Below are positions 17,674 through 26,835 of a stretch of DNA of 64,000 nucleotides, piece after piece (the first letter of the stretch is position 1; every line of letters begins with the position of its first letter). Origin of the DNA: Christensenella sp. UBA7584 (lineage in GTDB: Bacteria; Bacillota; Clostridia; Christensenellales; UBA1242); assembly GCA_002477805.1 (NCBI GenBank), contig DLKQ01000038.1:19662-83661 (forward strand), read 5' to 3'. The notes under the pieces are model-generated. The model had not been told where the DNA came from and searched no databases. It saw nothing but the letters and a program-made list of their open reading frames with translations. The translations under genes were made by a program, and so were the position numbers.

Positions 17674-19269
17674 ATGCTAAGCACCATAAACACTGGAATG
17701 CTTGGCGTGGGAACTGCTGCTTTTGTTTTATCGCTTGTTGGGGCGATTATAGTAGGAATAACTTGTGGAATACTTTTAATAAAATTTATCATAAGCAAAA
17801 ATATAAATAAAACAAAAGCAAATGCTTCTAAAATTTTAGAAGAAGCTTGTCAAGAAGCTAAAACTATATTGAAAGAGGCTAAGTTATCTGCGCAGGAGAT
17901 GGCCTTAAATATTAAATCTGAAGTCGAAAATGAAATAAATAACCGTAGAAACGAAATAGAAAAACTCAATGATAGATATCTTCAAAGAGAAGAATTTATT
18001 AATAACAAAGAACAAAATCTTGAAAAAAGAAGTGAAAGCCTTGAAATTTTAAAAGATAAATTGGCTGTAAAAGAACAAGAGCTTGAAAATAAAAAACTTG
18101 AACTAGAAAATAAAAATAATGAAATCATATCTGAACTTGAAAGAATTTCATTATTATCAAAAGAAGATGCAAAAAAAATGCTTATGGAAACAATTGAACA
18201 AGATGCAAAATATGATGCAGCTATTCTTGTAAAAAATATTGAACAAGATGCTAAGGATACAGCACTTAAAAAAGCAACAGAGATTGTTTCCCTTGCAATT
18301 CAACAATATTCAGCCGATATTACTAGTGAAACTACTTCTTCAACTGTGATTTTACCTAATGAGGAGATGAAAGGTAGGCTTATTGGTAGAGAAGGACGAA
18401 ATATTAAAGCACTTGAGCAAGCAACTGGAATTGATGTAATTATAGATGACACACCGGAAGCAATTGTTCTTTCTGGATTTGACCCAATTAGGCGAGAAAT
18501 TGCAAGGATATCTATACAAAAACTTATGCAAGATGGACGAATACATCCTGCACGAATAGAAGAAACTGTTCAAAAGGTTAAAAAGGATATTCAACAAGAC
18601 ATAAAAGAAGCAGGTGAACAAGCTATACTTGAATCAGGTATTCACGGACTAAATAATGAACTTGTAAAGCTTTTGGGAAGAATGAAATTTAGAACAAGTT
18701 ATGGTCAGAATATGTTAAATCATAGTCTAGAAGTATCATATTTTGCCGGAAAAATGGCAGAAGAACTTGGACTTGATGCTAATGTCGCAAGAAGAGGTGG
18801 TTTGCTACACGATATTGGAAAAGCTGTTGATTTTGAAGTCGAGGGTACTCACGTAAGTATTGGTGTGGAACTTGCAAAGAAATACAAAGAAAATGCTAAA
18901 GTTATAAATTGTATTGAAGCACATCACGGAGATGTTGAATTTAATTGTATGGAGGCAGTTCTTGTTCAAGCTGCAGATGTTATATCAAGTAGTAGACCTG
19001 GAGCTCGCAGAGAATCGGTGGAAAATTATATAAAGAGACTTAAAAAGCTTGAAGAAATTTCGAATTCCTTTAAGGGTGTAGAAAAATCTTATGCTATTCA
19101 GGCTGGGAGAGAAATTAGGATAATTGTTCAACCAGAAACAGTAAGTGATGCTCAGGCTTTGTTCTTAGCAAAGGAAATTGCAAAAAAGATTGAAAAAGAG
19201 ATGGATTACCCAGGACAAATAAAAGTGAATGTAATTCGAGAGACAAGGTCAATAGAATATGCAAAATAA
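17674..19269 (+). CDS. rny: Ribonuclease Y
   Basis: The membrane-bound endonuclease that starts mRNA decay in many Firmicutes. The 531 residues show an N-terminal helix (about 17-38), a long coiled coil rich in Glu/Lys (about 45-200), a KH domain ([20 protein letters not shown], near 235) and an HD domain with the motif HDIGKA (near 382). Length and order are standard. AAAGGAG precedes the ATG. In many Firmicutes rny follows recA, as here. Confidence 0.97.
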   Translation: MLSTINTGMLGVGTAAFVLSLVGAIIVGITCGILLIKFIISKNINKTKANASKILEEACQEAKTILKEAKLSAQEMALNIKSEVENEINNRRNEIEKLNDRYLQREEFINNKEQNLEKRSESLEILKDKLAVKEQELENKKLELENKNNEIISELERISLLSKEDAKKMLMETIEQDAKYDAAILVKNIEQDAKDTALKKATEIVSLAIQQYSADITSETTSSTVILPNEEMKGRLIGREGRNIKALEQATGIDVIIDDTPEAIVLSGFDPIRREIARISIQKLMQDGRIHPARIEETVQKVKKDIQQDIKEAGEQAILESGIHGLNNELVKLLGRMKFRTSYGQNMLNHSLEVSYFAGKMAEELGLDANVARRGGLLHDIGKAVDFEVEGTHVSIGVELAKKYKENAKVINCIEAHHGDVEFNCMEAVLVQAADVISSSRPGARRESVENYIKRLKKLEEISNSFKGVEKSYAIQAGREIRIIVQPETVSDAQALFLAKEIAKKIEKEMDYPGQIKVNVIRETRSIEYAK

Positions 19270-19291
19270 TGGCTTTAAGTCATTATTTTTT
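19265..19291 (+). terminator. terminator after rny
   Basis: A 9-bp stem with one G-T pair (19265-19273 with 19279-19287), a TTTAA loop and a T run; it overlaps the rny stop codon. Confidence 0.75.
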
Positions 19292-19419
19292 CTTGTATAA
19301 TTGATTATTTTAATGTATTTAATTAGTTTATTAATATTATGCAAATAACATTACAAGAAGTTGTTAACGGAATTAAATAATAAAGGACATTTTATCTAAG
19401 TGCTCTCATATATAACTTT

Positions 19420-20244
19420 ATGATTAAAATTTGTGATTCACACAATGATTTATTATATAAATTAAAAAATGATAATGATATTAAAAACTACCTTGGTACA
19501 TTGCCAAAGGGTATAGAAAAGCTTTTTTGTGCATATTTTTCTTATGATAATGAAAAATGGGCTAGTGTTGAGGATATAGCAAAAAAATTCCAATCATTAA
19601 AAAGTTTCAAAAATGCGATTCCTAGCGTCGAAAATTGTTGGTTTGTTAATGAGGCAAACTTATATGACTTTATACACTGTAGGCCATTTTGTGCCACTTT
19701 AACGCATAATACTGACAACAAATTGTGTGGCGGAGCTCTTGGGAACGGTGATATAACTATATTAGGGGGAAAAGTCATTCGTTCTTTTGAAAAACATAAT
19801 ATTTTTGTTGATACAGCTCATATGAACGAGAAAAGTTTTTGGTCTTTTTGTAATCTGAGTACAAAACCATTATTTAATTCTCATACGGGTTTTAATTTTT
19901 TCTTTACACACAAACGTAATTTATCTAATAGTCAGATAATGGAAATTGTTCGGAGCAGAGGGTATATCGGACTCGCAATGTATCCGTACTTTTTTTCAAA
20001 CTATTTAATAACTTCAAACAAATTTTGTGAAATTATTTGCAAGTTTTGGGATAAGTTCGGAACAAAAACACTTGGATTTGGAACAGATTTTAATGGTATT
20101 GAAGTATTGCCAAAAGATATAACAAATTACAATGATTTAACCAAAATTGCGATTAAATTGAAAAGAATGGGTGCAAGTGATGAAGAAGTTGACTCATTAT
20201 TTTCTGGGAATTTAATGCACTTTATGAATAGTAATAGTAGATAA
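19420..20244 (+). CDS. M19-family (membrane/renal-type) dipeptidase
   Basis: A zinc dipeptidase of the amidohydrolase fold. The first metal motif HxD is at the N-terminus (DSHNDLLYKL, His8, Asp10). The bridging-Glu region reads SVENCW. VDTAHMNEKSFW and FNSHTGFN carry the next metal histidines, KRNLSNSQIMEI matches the family 'RN.sD.qi' segment, and LGFGTDFNGIE the last one. At 274 aa it is shorter than the typical 310. The start ATG has no good Shine-Dalgarno, and no other start precedes HxD. It stands alone, with rny's terminator upstream. The substrate is unknown. Confidence 0.8.
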   Translation: MIKICDSHNDLLYKLKNDNDIKNYLGTLPKGIEKLFCAYFSYDNEKWASVEDIAKKFQSLKSFKNAIPSVENCWFVNEANLYDFIHCRPFCATLTHNTDNKLCGGALGNGDITILGGKVIRSFEKHNIFVDTAHMNEKSFWSFCNLSTKPLFNSHTGFNFFFTHKRNLSNSQIMEIVRSRGYIGLAMYPYFFSNYLITSNKFCEIICKFWDKFGTKTLGFGTDFNGIEVLPKDITNYNDLTKIAIKLKRMGASDEEVDSLFSGNLMHFMNSNSR

Positions 20245-20542
20245 ATCTCAGAGAGCTTTTCTTGGATTTTTGAAGGCAGATTTAAAAGCTAGTAAGATAT
20301 ACAAATTTTTCAAGAGCTAACTACCCATATACAGAATTACACTATCTTTAATGCTATACCACCAAAAATTAGATACCCTTCAGTATTTAAAGGATATTTA
20401 CCCAAAAATACACTGCTGATAGACTGATGATAGACTGAAAAAAACAAAAATAGTTAGAAAAAACTAACTATCTTTTTATTTTGTACACAATCTAAATCAA
20501 ATAAAGTATTTCGTAGAATAATTGTTCAGATTATGTGATAAT
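20245..20542. other. non-coding stretch between dipeptidase and tRNA-Trp
   Basis: About 300 bases without a convincing gene. It holds an 11-base tandem duplication (TGATAGACTGA at 20417-20427 and again at 20428-20438) and a hairpin (20450-20471, listed separately). Nothing else is recognisable. Confidence 0.5.
20450..20481. terminator. hairpin terminator between dipeptidase and tRNA-Trp
   Basis: An 8-bp stem ATAGTTAG/CTAACTAT (20450-20457 with 20464-20471), a six-A loop, and a T-rich tract on the plus side. It can end the dipeptidase transcript and, read the other way, the tRNA transcript. Confidence 0.6.
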
Positions 20543-20617
20543 TGGCAGGGGAGCAGAGACTCGAACTCTGAACCAATGGTTTTGGAGACCACTACTCTAC
20601 CATTGAGCCACTCCCCT
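20543..20617 (-). tRNA. tRNA-Trp (anticodon CCA)
   Basis: Reading the minus strand from 20617, the acceptor stem AGGGGAG pairs with CTCCCCT, followed by discriminator G and an encoded CCA (20545-20543). The D-loop (GGCTCAATGGTAGAG), the anticodon loop CTCCAAA with CCA, and the T-loop GTTCGAGTC are all in place. Length is 75 with CCA. Confidence 0.95.
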
Positions 20618-20628
20618 GTATATTTTTC

Positions 20629-20657
20629 ATTATACAAAATTTTTTCAAAATAGTCAA
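20629..20657 (-). promoter_or_regulatory. promoter for tRNA-Trp
   Basis: On the minus strand, TTGACT (20657-20652), 17 bases, perfect TATAAT (20634-20629). It diverges from the rnhA promoter 18 bases away. Confidence 0.8.
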
Positions 20658-20674
20658 TAAAATAGTAAAAATTG

Positions 20675-20703
20675 TTGCAAAAATTTTTAAAAGTTATTAT
20701 AAT
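20675..20703 (+). promoter_or_regulatory. promoter for rnhA
   Basis: TTGCAA (20675-20680), 17 bases, perfect TATAAT (20698-20703). Confidence 0.75.
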
Positions 20704-20720
20704 AACATAAAGAGGTAATG

Positions 20721-21161
20721 ATGAAAATAGTTGAGTTATACACCGATGGTGCTTGCAGTTATAATCCCGGCCCTGGTGGGTGGGGAGTGGTTCTAATATA
20801 TCAAGGTTATGAAAAGCGATTGAGCGGATTTGTTGATAATACAACAAACAATCAGATGGAGTTATTAGCAGTAATTAAGGGGTTGCAACAACTGAAAGAG
20901 CCTTGCAATGTTTTGCTTTATAGTGATTCTGCATACGTTGTAAATGCTTTTCAGAAAAAATGGATAGATGATTGGGTTGTTAAAAATTGGAAAACATCTA
21001 GTAAAAAAAAAGTGAAAAACGTGGAGCTTTGGCAAGAACTATTTGCGCTATCAAAGAAAAATAACATCACGTGGATAAAGGTAAAAGGGCACTCAGATAA
21101 CGAGTATAACAACATTTGTGACAAACTTGCTAGAACTGAAATAGAAAAACATATTTCATAG
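20721..21161 (+). CDS. rnhA: Ribonuclease HI
   Basis: Cleaves the RNA strand of RNA-DNA hybrids. The catalytic DEDD set is complete: Asp9 (YTDGAC), Glu47 (NNQMELLA), Asp69 (YSDSAY) and Asp134 (CDKLAR), with His124 in KGHSDNEYNN. Its 146 residues are the standard length. Two adjacent ATGs are possible; 20721 gives a 5-base gap to GAGG and is preferred over 20718. It is followed 14 bases later by a DivIC-like gene. Confidence 0.93.
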   Translation: MKIVELYTDGACSYNPGPGGWGVVLIYQGYEKRLSGFVDNTTNNQMELLAVIKGLQQLKEPCNVLLYSDSAYVVNAFQKKWIDDWVVKNWKTSSKKKVKNVELWQELFALSKKNNITWIKVKGHSDNEYNNICDKLARTEIEKHIS

Positions 21162-21175
21162 AGGGGGAGAAGCTT

Positions 21176-21436
21176 ATGATTAAAAATCTTTCAAAGTCAC
21201 GCTTTATTTTTATTTTAGTTATTGCAATTATTTTAATTTCGGTTATTATTGCTCAATTTATCACCCTTTCTGTACTTAAAGGTCAAGAGAATAATTTGAA
21301 TAGTCAATTAAATGAAATCAATTCTAAAATTGAGAAAATACCTTCGGAAGAAGATATCAAAAATAGTGAGCAAGATAGAGCAAGATGGGACCTTGGTTAT
21401 GTTTACGATGATGAAAAAATATTTATAGAGGCATAA
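21176..21436 (+). CDS. DivIC/FtsB-like septum protein
   Basis: A small bitopic protein of 86 aa: membrane helix at about 9-31, a short coiled coil (LKGQENNLNSQLNEINSKIEK), then a C-terminal motif RARWDLGYVYDDEKIFIEA. The last part resembles the 'AR..LGyV.pgE.vfi' ending of DivIC/FtsB septum proteins, which bridge FtsL and the FtsW-PBP synthase. GGGGGAG precedes the ATG. The usual divIC neighbours (yabP/yabQ, rnj) are not here, so the gene name is left open. Confidence 0.6.
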   Translation: MIKNLSKSRFIFILVIAIILISVIIAQFITLSVLKGQENNLNSQLNEINSKIEKIPSEEDIKNSEQDRARWDLGYVYDDEKIFIEA

Positions 21437-21451
21437 AAAGGGTAGTATGTT

Positions 21452-21484
21452 AGTACTATGCAAAACAATTTTGCGTATAGTTAT
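21452..21484 (-). repeat. 33-bp imperfect palindromic repeat, copy E
   Basis: Read on the minus strand this copy is 28/33 identical to copy D (39694-39726). The arms resemble ATAACTATGCGTAAAA and TTTTGCATAGTACT. It lies between the DivIC-like gene and its terminator. Confidence 0.65.
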
Positions 21485-21510
21485 CCCCATTTATACTATG
21501 TTTTAAAAAT

Positions 21511-21533
21511 AAAAAACCACATAGTGGTTTTTT
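21511..21533. terminator. bidirectional terminator
   Basis: A 10-bp perfect stem AAAAAACCAC/GTGGTTTTTT (21511-21520 with 21524-21533) with a three-base ATA loop, between convergent genes. Confidence 0.85.
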
Positions 21534-23262
21534 ATTTAATTTCTCTTCTTTTAAAAATTTCATAGGTAAGAATAGCAAATATAAGACCAACGCCAATGGT
21601 AATCAAGAAACTGTATAGGAAGTTTCCTCCATAGAACATTGGACTAGAGCTAATCATTGAAATTGGGGAAGTGGTTCCTCCTACAAAAGCACCACCAAAA
21701 TATTTAAATAAATCAATGTTGCTAAAAGGTAAATAACCATACCAATATGAGCCTGAAAGAATTATTCCTAAAACGCTTAGTAAGAAGTATAAAACTATAG
21801 AAACACCAACAGCTCCGACATTGCTTTTAAATATAGCAGATATAGCAAGCGAGAGAAGAGCAAATATAAGAATTTTGAAAATTAAGCATAACAAATAAAT
21901 AAGCAAAAGAACAAACGGAGAACAAGTAAATGCTAAGCTAGCATTAAACACGCAAAGGACTGGCGTGAAATTAGCACCCATTGTAAATAATCCTATTAGG
22001 AACAAAACAATAGTACTAAATATCAGAAATATTACTCCAAAAATTAGTGAAGCAAGTAGTTTACTAGTTAGCACTTTATTTCTTGAGTATGGTCTAATTA
22101 AAAGAAGCTTTAAAGTACCATTTGATTGTTCACCAGCAAGCATACCAGCCGAAAGAACTACCGTAAAAACTATTATTATAAAACTTGTAATCTCAAGTCC
22201 GAAATATACAAAATCAAAAGCATTTTTAGTTTGATTTGATGTCTTATTTGATGAAAAAACATTTGCATAATCAGTTGAAACAGCGTTGTTGTCTATTAAA
22301 AATTTGCATTTTGTTATTTTCTCTTTAACTTCGTAACTATATGTTTTTTCGTAACCATAGTAACTGTTTATTTGTGAATCTGTCTTATTAAGTATTGAAG
22401 AATATTTTAATACATTTGATGTTAAAGTGTTTAGGTTTGAGCCTGTAAGGTAATATCTTAAAGCAAGACTCTTTAGTTCATCAAATTTTTCCGCATTCCC
22501 ATTAGCGTTTATTTGTTCAATTTCTTCTTCAATTTCTACAAGTTGTGCGCTAACTAGATTTCCATAGTTACTCAAGCTTTCTAGTTGTGAGTCATCAACT
22601 TTTTTGGGTATGATGTTTGAAAATAGTGAATATATCTTTTCAAAATACCGCATTTCGGAAAGCGTCTTACGAAGTTCTACATTTGACTTATGACTTGTTT
22701 TATTGATTTCAAAAGCATTTAGTGTACTAGAAAAAAGTTGTAAAAGATTAAAACTATCATCTGAAGTAATAAGCATAGGGGAGTAAAGCATATCTTGGTA
22801 AGTTTTGAACTTTGTTTGAAGTTGTTCATATTTTGCTCTTAAATTACTATAAGTTGCTTGTTCTTGAGAAGAGGCTGTATCATCTTCAGCAGGTGGAACA
22901 TTATCAAAGGCAGCATATTCGCCTGTGTTGATAGAAATGTCATTAAGTAAACTTTCAAACTCACTCAAAGCAGTGCTTTCATTGTTTTGCTTTACTAGTA
23001 GCAGTGCGTTTTTATTATTGGAAACAAGTAAATCAGTAGCTGGCTTCCCATATTGATTGGTGTTGGATTTAAAAGTAGTGTAAAGTTCGCTTATATTCTT
23101 ACAATTGTCATAAGTATTCACTTGACCATCAATGCGTTCTGAAGGTGTGAAAAACATATATGATAAAAACAACGCAAAAACAATGATTGCGGTAATCACA
23201 TACAGAATCGGACGCATCAAAATTTTATTTAATTCACCCTTTAGTAATAGAAAAAAATTCAT
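21532..23262 (-). CDS. ABC-2 type exporter permease
   Basis: A 576-residue membrane protein: one N-terminal helix (about 17-35), a long extracytoplasmic region to about residue 350, then five or more helices with LSAGMLAGEQSNGTLKLLLIRPYSRNKVLTSKL between them, the cytoplasmic segment typical of ABC-2 permeases. The start overlaps the stop of the ATPase gene by one base (TAATG), with TAGGAGAA upstream, so the two are coupled. The substrate is unknown; antimicrobial or lipid export is a guess from the BcrAB-like layout. Confidence 0.85.
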   Translation of the reverse strand: MNFFLLLKGELNKILMRPILYVITAIIVFALFLSYMFFTPSERIDGQVNTYDNCKNISELYTTFKSNTNQYGKPATDLLVSNNKNALLLVKQNNESTALSEFESLLNDISINTGEYAAFDNVPPAEDDTASSQEQATYSNLRAKYEQLQTKFKTYQDMLYSPMLITSDDSFNLLQLFSSTLNAFEINKTSHKSNVELRKTLSEMRYFEKIYSLFSNIIPKKVDDSQLESLSNYGNLVSAQLVEIEEEIEQINANGNAEKFDELKSLALRYYLTGSNLNTLTSNVLKYSSILNKTDSQINSYYGYEKTYSYEVKEKITKCKFLIDNNAVSTDYANVFSSNKTSNQTKNAFDFVYFGLEITSFIIIVFTVVLSAGMLAGEQSNGTLKLLLIRPYSRNKVLTSKLLASLIFGVIFLIFSTIVLFLIGLFTMGANFTPVLCVFNASLAFTCSPFVLLLIYLLCLIFKILIFALLSLAISAIFKSNVGAVGVSIVLYFLLSVLGIILSGSYWYGYLPFSNIDLFKYFGGAFVGGTTSPISMISSSPMFYGGNFLYSFLITIGVGLIFAILTYEIFKRREIK

Positions 23263-24218
23263 TAAATTCTCCTACTTTTTTTATTTTTTAATATGTCAAG
23301 GTATAATTCTTCTAAACTTTTAGATTCAATTTTTGTATCATAAATCATTATATTTTTTTCTTTTAAAAGTTTTAAGATATTTTCTGTTTCATTTTTATTA
23401 TATGGTAGTAAAATCCTACTGCCAGCAATTTCTGGAGATATGCCAAAATGCGTATTAAGAACCTGACAAGCATAATTTGGAAAATTTACACTGATTGACA
23501 AGTGTTTGTCCTTGTCGCTTGTATTTTTAGCTTCAGCAATAGAACGAATTTCAAGAATTTTTCCATTATCAACTACTGCAAAAGTATCACATAATTGTTC
23601 CATTTCTGACAAAATATGACTACTTACTAAAATTGCAATTTTGTGTTTTGCTGCTAAAATTTTTAGAGTTTGCCGAAGTTCTACGACTCCATTGGCATCA
23701 AGTCCATTTGTTGGCTCGTCAAGCACTAAGAGTTTTGGGTTGTGGAGTAGTGCTTGTGCTAATCCAATTCTCTGACGCATACCATACGAATATGTCCTAA
23801 CTTTATCATGTATACGACTTGTCATTCCTACAATATCAACAATTTCATCTATTCTTTCGTGGTCAATTTTACCATATAAATTAGCATAGTAAACTAAATT
23901 TTGATAACCTGTCATATAGCTGTATACTTGACAGTTTTCAATCATCGCTCCAAGATTTATGACAGCCTTTTCAAAACTTTTTTGGACAGAATTTCCACAT
24001 ATAATAACTTCTCCAGAAGTTGGAGATGTCATACCGCAGATTATGCGTATTAAAGTGGTTTTTCCTGCTCCATTCGGCCCTAAAAATCCAAAAATTTCAC
24101 CAGGGTAGACATTAAAATTGATATTGTCTAAAACTTTTCGTTTCTTGTACACCTTGGAAACACTTTTAACTTGTAATATTTCTTTAACAGGTTTAACAAA
24201 TTTGTATTTAAAAGGCAT
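23262..24218 (-). CDS. ABC exporter ATP-binding protein
   Basis: The energising subunit for the permease that follows. Walker A is GPNGAGKTT, the signature is YSYGMRQRIGLAQAL, and Walker B with the D-loop is LLVLDEPTNGLD. The C-terminal part has the extension seen in BcrA/CcmA-type exporters. The frame can be read further to a TTG at 24230, but that TTG is part of the GGAGGT ribosome-binding site; ATG 24218 (MPFKYK) is the true start, giving 318 aa. Its promoter carries a palindrome like that of the nearby PadR gene. Confidence 0.92.
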   Translation of the reverse strand: MPFKYKFVKPVKEILQVKSVSKVYKKRKVLDNINFNVYPGEIFGFLGPNGAGKTTLIRIICGMTSPTSGEVIICGNSVQKSFEKAVINLGAMIENCQVYSYMTGYQNLVYYANLYGKIDHERIDEIVDIVGMTSRIHDKVRTYSYGMRQRIGLAQALLHNPKLLVLDEPTNGLDANGVVELRQTLKILAAKHKIAILVSSHILSEMEQLCDTFAVVDNGKILEIRSIAEAKNTSDKDKHLSISVNFPNYACQVLNTHFGISPEIAGSRILLPYNKNETENILKLLKEKNIMIYDTKIESKSLEELYLDILKNKKSRRI

Positions 24219-24235
24219 TTTTACCTCCAAACTCT

Positions 24236-24273
24236 ATATAATATATTATATCATATATTATTTTTAATGTAAA
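24236..24273 (-). promoter_or_regulatory. promoter and palindromic operator of the ABC exporter operon
   Basis: On the minus strand TTTACA (24273-24268), 17 bases, perfect TATAAT (24250-24245). A 16-bp perfect palindrome (24236-24251) covers the -10 and start point. Aligned from the -35, this region matches the padR promoter/operator at about 23 of 28 positions, which suggests the same regulator. Both are very AT-rich, so part of the match may be composition. Confidence 0.6.
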
Positions 24274-24281
24274 GTGTATGG

Positions 24282-24310
24282 TTGACAAGGTTAAAATTAT
24301 AATTTATAAT
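24282..24310 (+). promoter_or_regulatory. consensus promoter for the VTT-domain gene
   Basis: TTGACA (24282-24287), 17 bases, TATAAT (24305-24310): both hexamers perfect. The start codon at 24322 is only 12 bases past the -10, so the mRNA would have a leader of only about five bases. Confidence 0.8.
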
Positions 24311-24321
24311 GAAAGTAGGTT

Positions 24322-25317
24322 ATGAAAGAAAAATATAATAAGACAAATATAATTTTATTAGGTGTTATGATTCTTTGTACATTATTGAATCTTTTTGCTT
24401 ATTTTGGGTTAGGTCATTTTAGTGGTTGGATTCATATAACAGTCATAACTTGTTCTATTTTAGCCCTTATTGTAAGCGTTTTATTATTTATTTTTAGAAA
24501 ATTTGGTTGGTTTAGACTTTTCTTTATTGGAATAATATTAGTTACTTTTTTTACTTGGGGGTATGAACTCTTAGTTTTTTGCGGTTATCAAGAAATTTTT
24601 GAATCTGTTGATGCAATGAAACAGTTTATACAAAGTACTGGAGCTTGGGGTATGGTTGTTTTTATGCTTATACAGTTTTTACAAGTAGTTATTTTACCAA
24701 TTCCTTCAATGATAACAACCATTACTGGTGCAATACTTTTTGGACCAACAACAGCAATGATTTTAAGCCTCGTAGCAATTATTATTGGTTCCTATGTTGC
24801 GTTTTTCATAGGAAGGGTACTAGGGGAAAAAGTTGTTTCTTGGATGATTGGAAAAGAAATGTGCGAAAAATATTCCAAATTACTTTACGAAAAAGGAAAA
24901 TATTTATTTTTTTTAATGATGATTTTTCCAATTTTTCCCGATGATATACTTTGTATGATTGCTGGAATTACAACAATGAGCGTCAGATTTTTTAGTGTAA
25001 CTATATTTATTTCCAGACCACTTGCAATCATTCCAACGTGTTACTTGGGAGGGGGAACCATAATCCCATATTATGGTTGGGGACTTATTGTTTGGGGAAT
25101 AATTATTGTTATTGTCACAATACTTTTTATTTTATGCTACAAATATCAAGCACAAATCGAAAAATTCGTAATTAGAATTTCTGAAAAATTGTCCAAAGGA
25201 AAAAAATGTGATTCTTCTGAAAATGATAAAACTCCAGTTGTTGAAAATAAATCTGATGACGCAGAAGAACAATCAAAAATAAATAATAAAATTTATAATG
25301 AAGATGAAAAAAACTAA
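24322..25317 (+). CDS. TVP38/TMEM64 (VTT-domain) membrane protein
   Basis: A 331-residue polytopic membrane protein. The VTT domain (about residues 105-270) shows the family features: LPIPSMITTITGAILFGP, the GR-rich re-entrant region FFIGRVLGEKV, and FPIFPDDILCMIAGIT. Related DedA/VTT proteins act as lipid scramblases or undecaprenyl-phosphate carriers; which applies here is unknown. The C-terminal 45 residues are charged and probably cytosolic. It lies divergent from the ABC exporter, with an almost leaderless promoter arrangement. Confidence 0.85.
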   Translation: MKEKYNKTNIILLGVMILCTLLNLFAYFGLGHFSGWIHITVITCSILALIVSVLLFIFRKFGWFRLFFIGIILVTFFTWGYELLVFCGYQEIFESVDAMKQFIQSTGAWGMVVFMLIQFLQVVILPIPSMITTITGAILFGPTTAMILSLVAIIIGSYVAFFIGRVLGEKVVSWMIGKEMCEKYSKLLYEKGKYLFFLMMIFPIFPDDILCMIAGITTMSVRFFSVTIFISRPLAIIPTCYLGGGTIIPYYGWGLIVWGIIIVIVTILFILCYKYQAQIEKFVIRISEKLSKGKKCDSSENDKTPVVENKSDDAEEQSKINNKIYNEDEKN

Positions 25318-25350
25318 ATTTAAAGAGCTCCGTTGAGCTCTTTAAATTTA
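25315..25350. terminator. strong hairpin between convergent genes
   Basis: A 16-bp perfect stem (25315-25330 with 25335-25350) with a CGTT loop. It ends both the VTT-domain gene and, from the other side, the PadR gene. Confidence 0.8.
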
Positions 25351-25381
25351 TCGAGAAAGGTTGGTAAACAACGTTTATAAA

Positions 25382-26827
25382 TTAGTTTTGATATCTTTGT
25401 TTTGTTGCCAAAATCCTCATTACAAACCATTTTATTAAAACATTAGAAAATACTATGCTTGGCAACAGCCATCTTAATATATGGTTTGGCTCAGCCAAAT
25501 TTTCCATTCCTATTATTAAATTGATTGAAATTACAAATGCAATTAAAATAATTGTTGCTAAAAATCGGTAGAAAAATTTAAGACCCCACTTTATTCTTTT
25601 GTGAATTTTTTTATTAGGAAATTTTTTATATTTTATTGCATAGTTTAACAGCCAAATAACATCAAAGAGTATTGAAATACCAAATAGGATATACTGCTCT
25701 AATTCTACAGGTTCTTTTATAAAATAATAAGCAAATAAGGCACCAATTTCAATTAGCATTAGAAAAAATATAATAAATTGACTTTTATAATTCAACTTAT
25801 TTATTAAGATATATTGTTTTTTCTCCCTTGCTACTGGAATAAAATCAGGCATATTGTTTGTTTCAATATTATTTTCATCTGCTTGAGGTTCTTCTTGGTG
25901 TGCTCTAAAATCGTTTTTTTCTTCATCTATTTTTCGTTGGTCGCTAACAGAATGTCTTTTGCTGATTTGTTCAAGTAATTCTATACTTTGAGGTGATTTA
26001 GGAGTGTTTTCATCTTGAAGGAATGGATTCTCAATTTTTTTTGTTGCTAAAATTTTGGAAATCTGTTTTGCATATTCTCTACTTTTTGTAATTGCCGAAT
26101 CTTCTTTTTTTACCTTTTCCGTAGTTTCAATTTCTGGTAACAATGGGAGGCGAGGTGAGATGGCTTCTTCTGTAACTGAACTAGGTGAGGTGCTAAAATC
26201 CTCTTCTTCAAGAAACAGATCTCCAAGTATGTCTTTATAATTTATTTCATTTTTTTCTTGAGTATTAAATTTTGGAACTTGTTTGTCTATTTCTAATTGT
26301 TCATCCTCTTCTTCCAAATTTAAATTATCATTAAATTCAAGGTCATCATCAACATCTGGAAAAAGTACTTCTTCAAATAATTCTCCATTATTTTTTGCTA
26401 GATTTTCATCTTTTGATTGGTTCGAAGACATTTGTTTAGGTATGGAGTATCGCATTACAGTTTCACTAAAACTCCCTGTCATTTTTTGAGAAGGTGAGTA
26501 CCTTTTTATTAATTGATTTTGAATTAAATTTTTTTCCTGTTCATCAAGCTTGTTTTTGTTTATTTTTTTTAATTTATCTTCAAGAATCTCCTTTCCAATT
26601 CTTGTAATTGTGTAGTAATGCCTTTTTCCTCCAAGCTCACTATCTTCCCAGTAAGAAGAAACAAGTTTTTTTGCTTCTAGTCTTCTTAAAGCACTATATA
26701 AACTAGGTTGTTTTAAGACTATTTCACCATTTGTTTCGTCTTTAACATATTTTATTATCTCTAAACCATATAAACTCTTATTAACTAGCGAACTTAAAAT
26801 AAGGGTGTTTATATCACTTGTCATCAA
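25382..26827 (-). CDS. PadR-family regulator with C-terminal membrane domain
   Basis: Residues 1-90 are a typical PadR winged helix (NTLILSSLVNKSLYGLEIIKYV, then KQPSLYSALRRLEAKKLVSS and GGKRHYYTITRIGKEIL). A long, very acidic, low-complexity region follows (about 90-340). The last 130 residues contain about four membrane helices (for example FIIFFLMLIEIGALFAYYF and ILFGISILFDVIWLL). At 481 aa it is much larger than the usual 110-180 aa PadR, so it is a membrane-tethered transcription factor. It probably represses itself and the ABC exporter. RBS: TTGGAGGAA. Confidence 0.85.
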   Translation of the reverse strand: MMTSDINTLILSSLVNKSLYGLEIIKYVKDETNGEIVLKQPSLYSALRRLEAKKLVSSYWEDSELGGKRHYYTITRIGKEILEDKLKKINKNKLDEQEKNLIQNQLIKRYSPSQKMTGSFSETVMRYSIPKQMSSNQSKDENLAKNNGELFEEVLFPDVDDDLEFNDNLNLEEEDEQLEIDKQVPKFNTQEKNEINYKDILGDLFLEEEDFSTSPSSVTEEAISPRLPLLPEIETTEKVKKEDSAITKSREYAKQISKILATKKIENPFLQDENTPKSPQSIELLEQISKRHSVSDQRKIDEEKNDFRAHQEEPQADENNIETNNMPDFIPVAREKKQYILINKLNYKSQFIIFFLMLIEIGALFAYYFIKEPVELEQYILFGISILFDVIWLLNYAIKYKKFPNKKIHKRIKWGLKFFYRFLATIILIAFVISINLIIGMENLAEPNHILRWLLPSIVFSNVLIKWFVMRILATKQRYQN

Positions 26828-26835
26828 ATTCCTCC

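Noticed and set aside
20417..20438. CRISPR or satellite repeat
   Set aside because: Only two adjacent 11-base units are present; no spacer-repeat pattern was seen anywhere in the window.
24219..24230. Longer start (TTG) for the ABC ATPase
   Set aside because: The TTG belongs to the GGAGGT ribosome site of ATG 24218.
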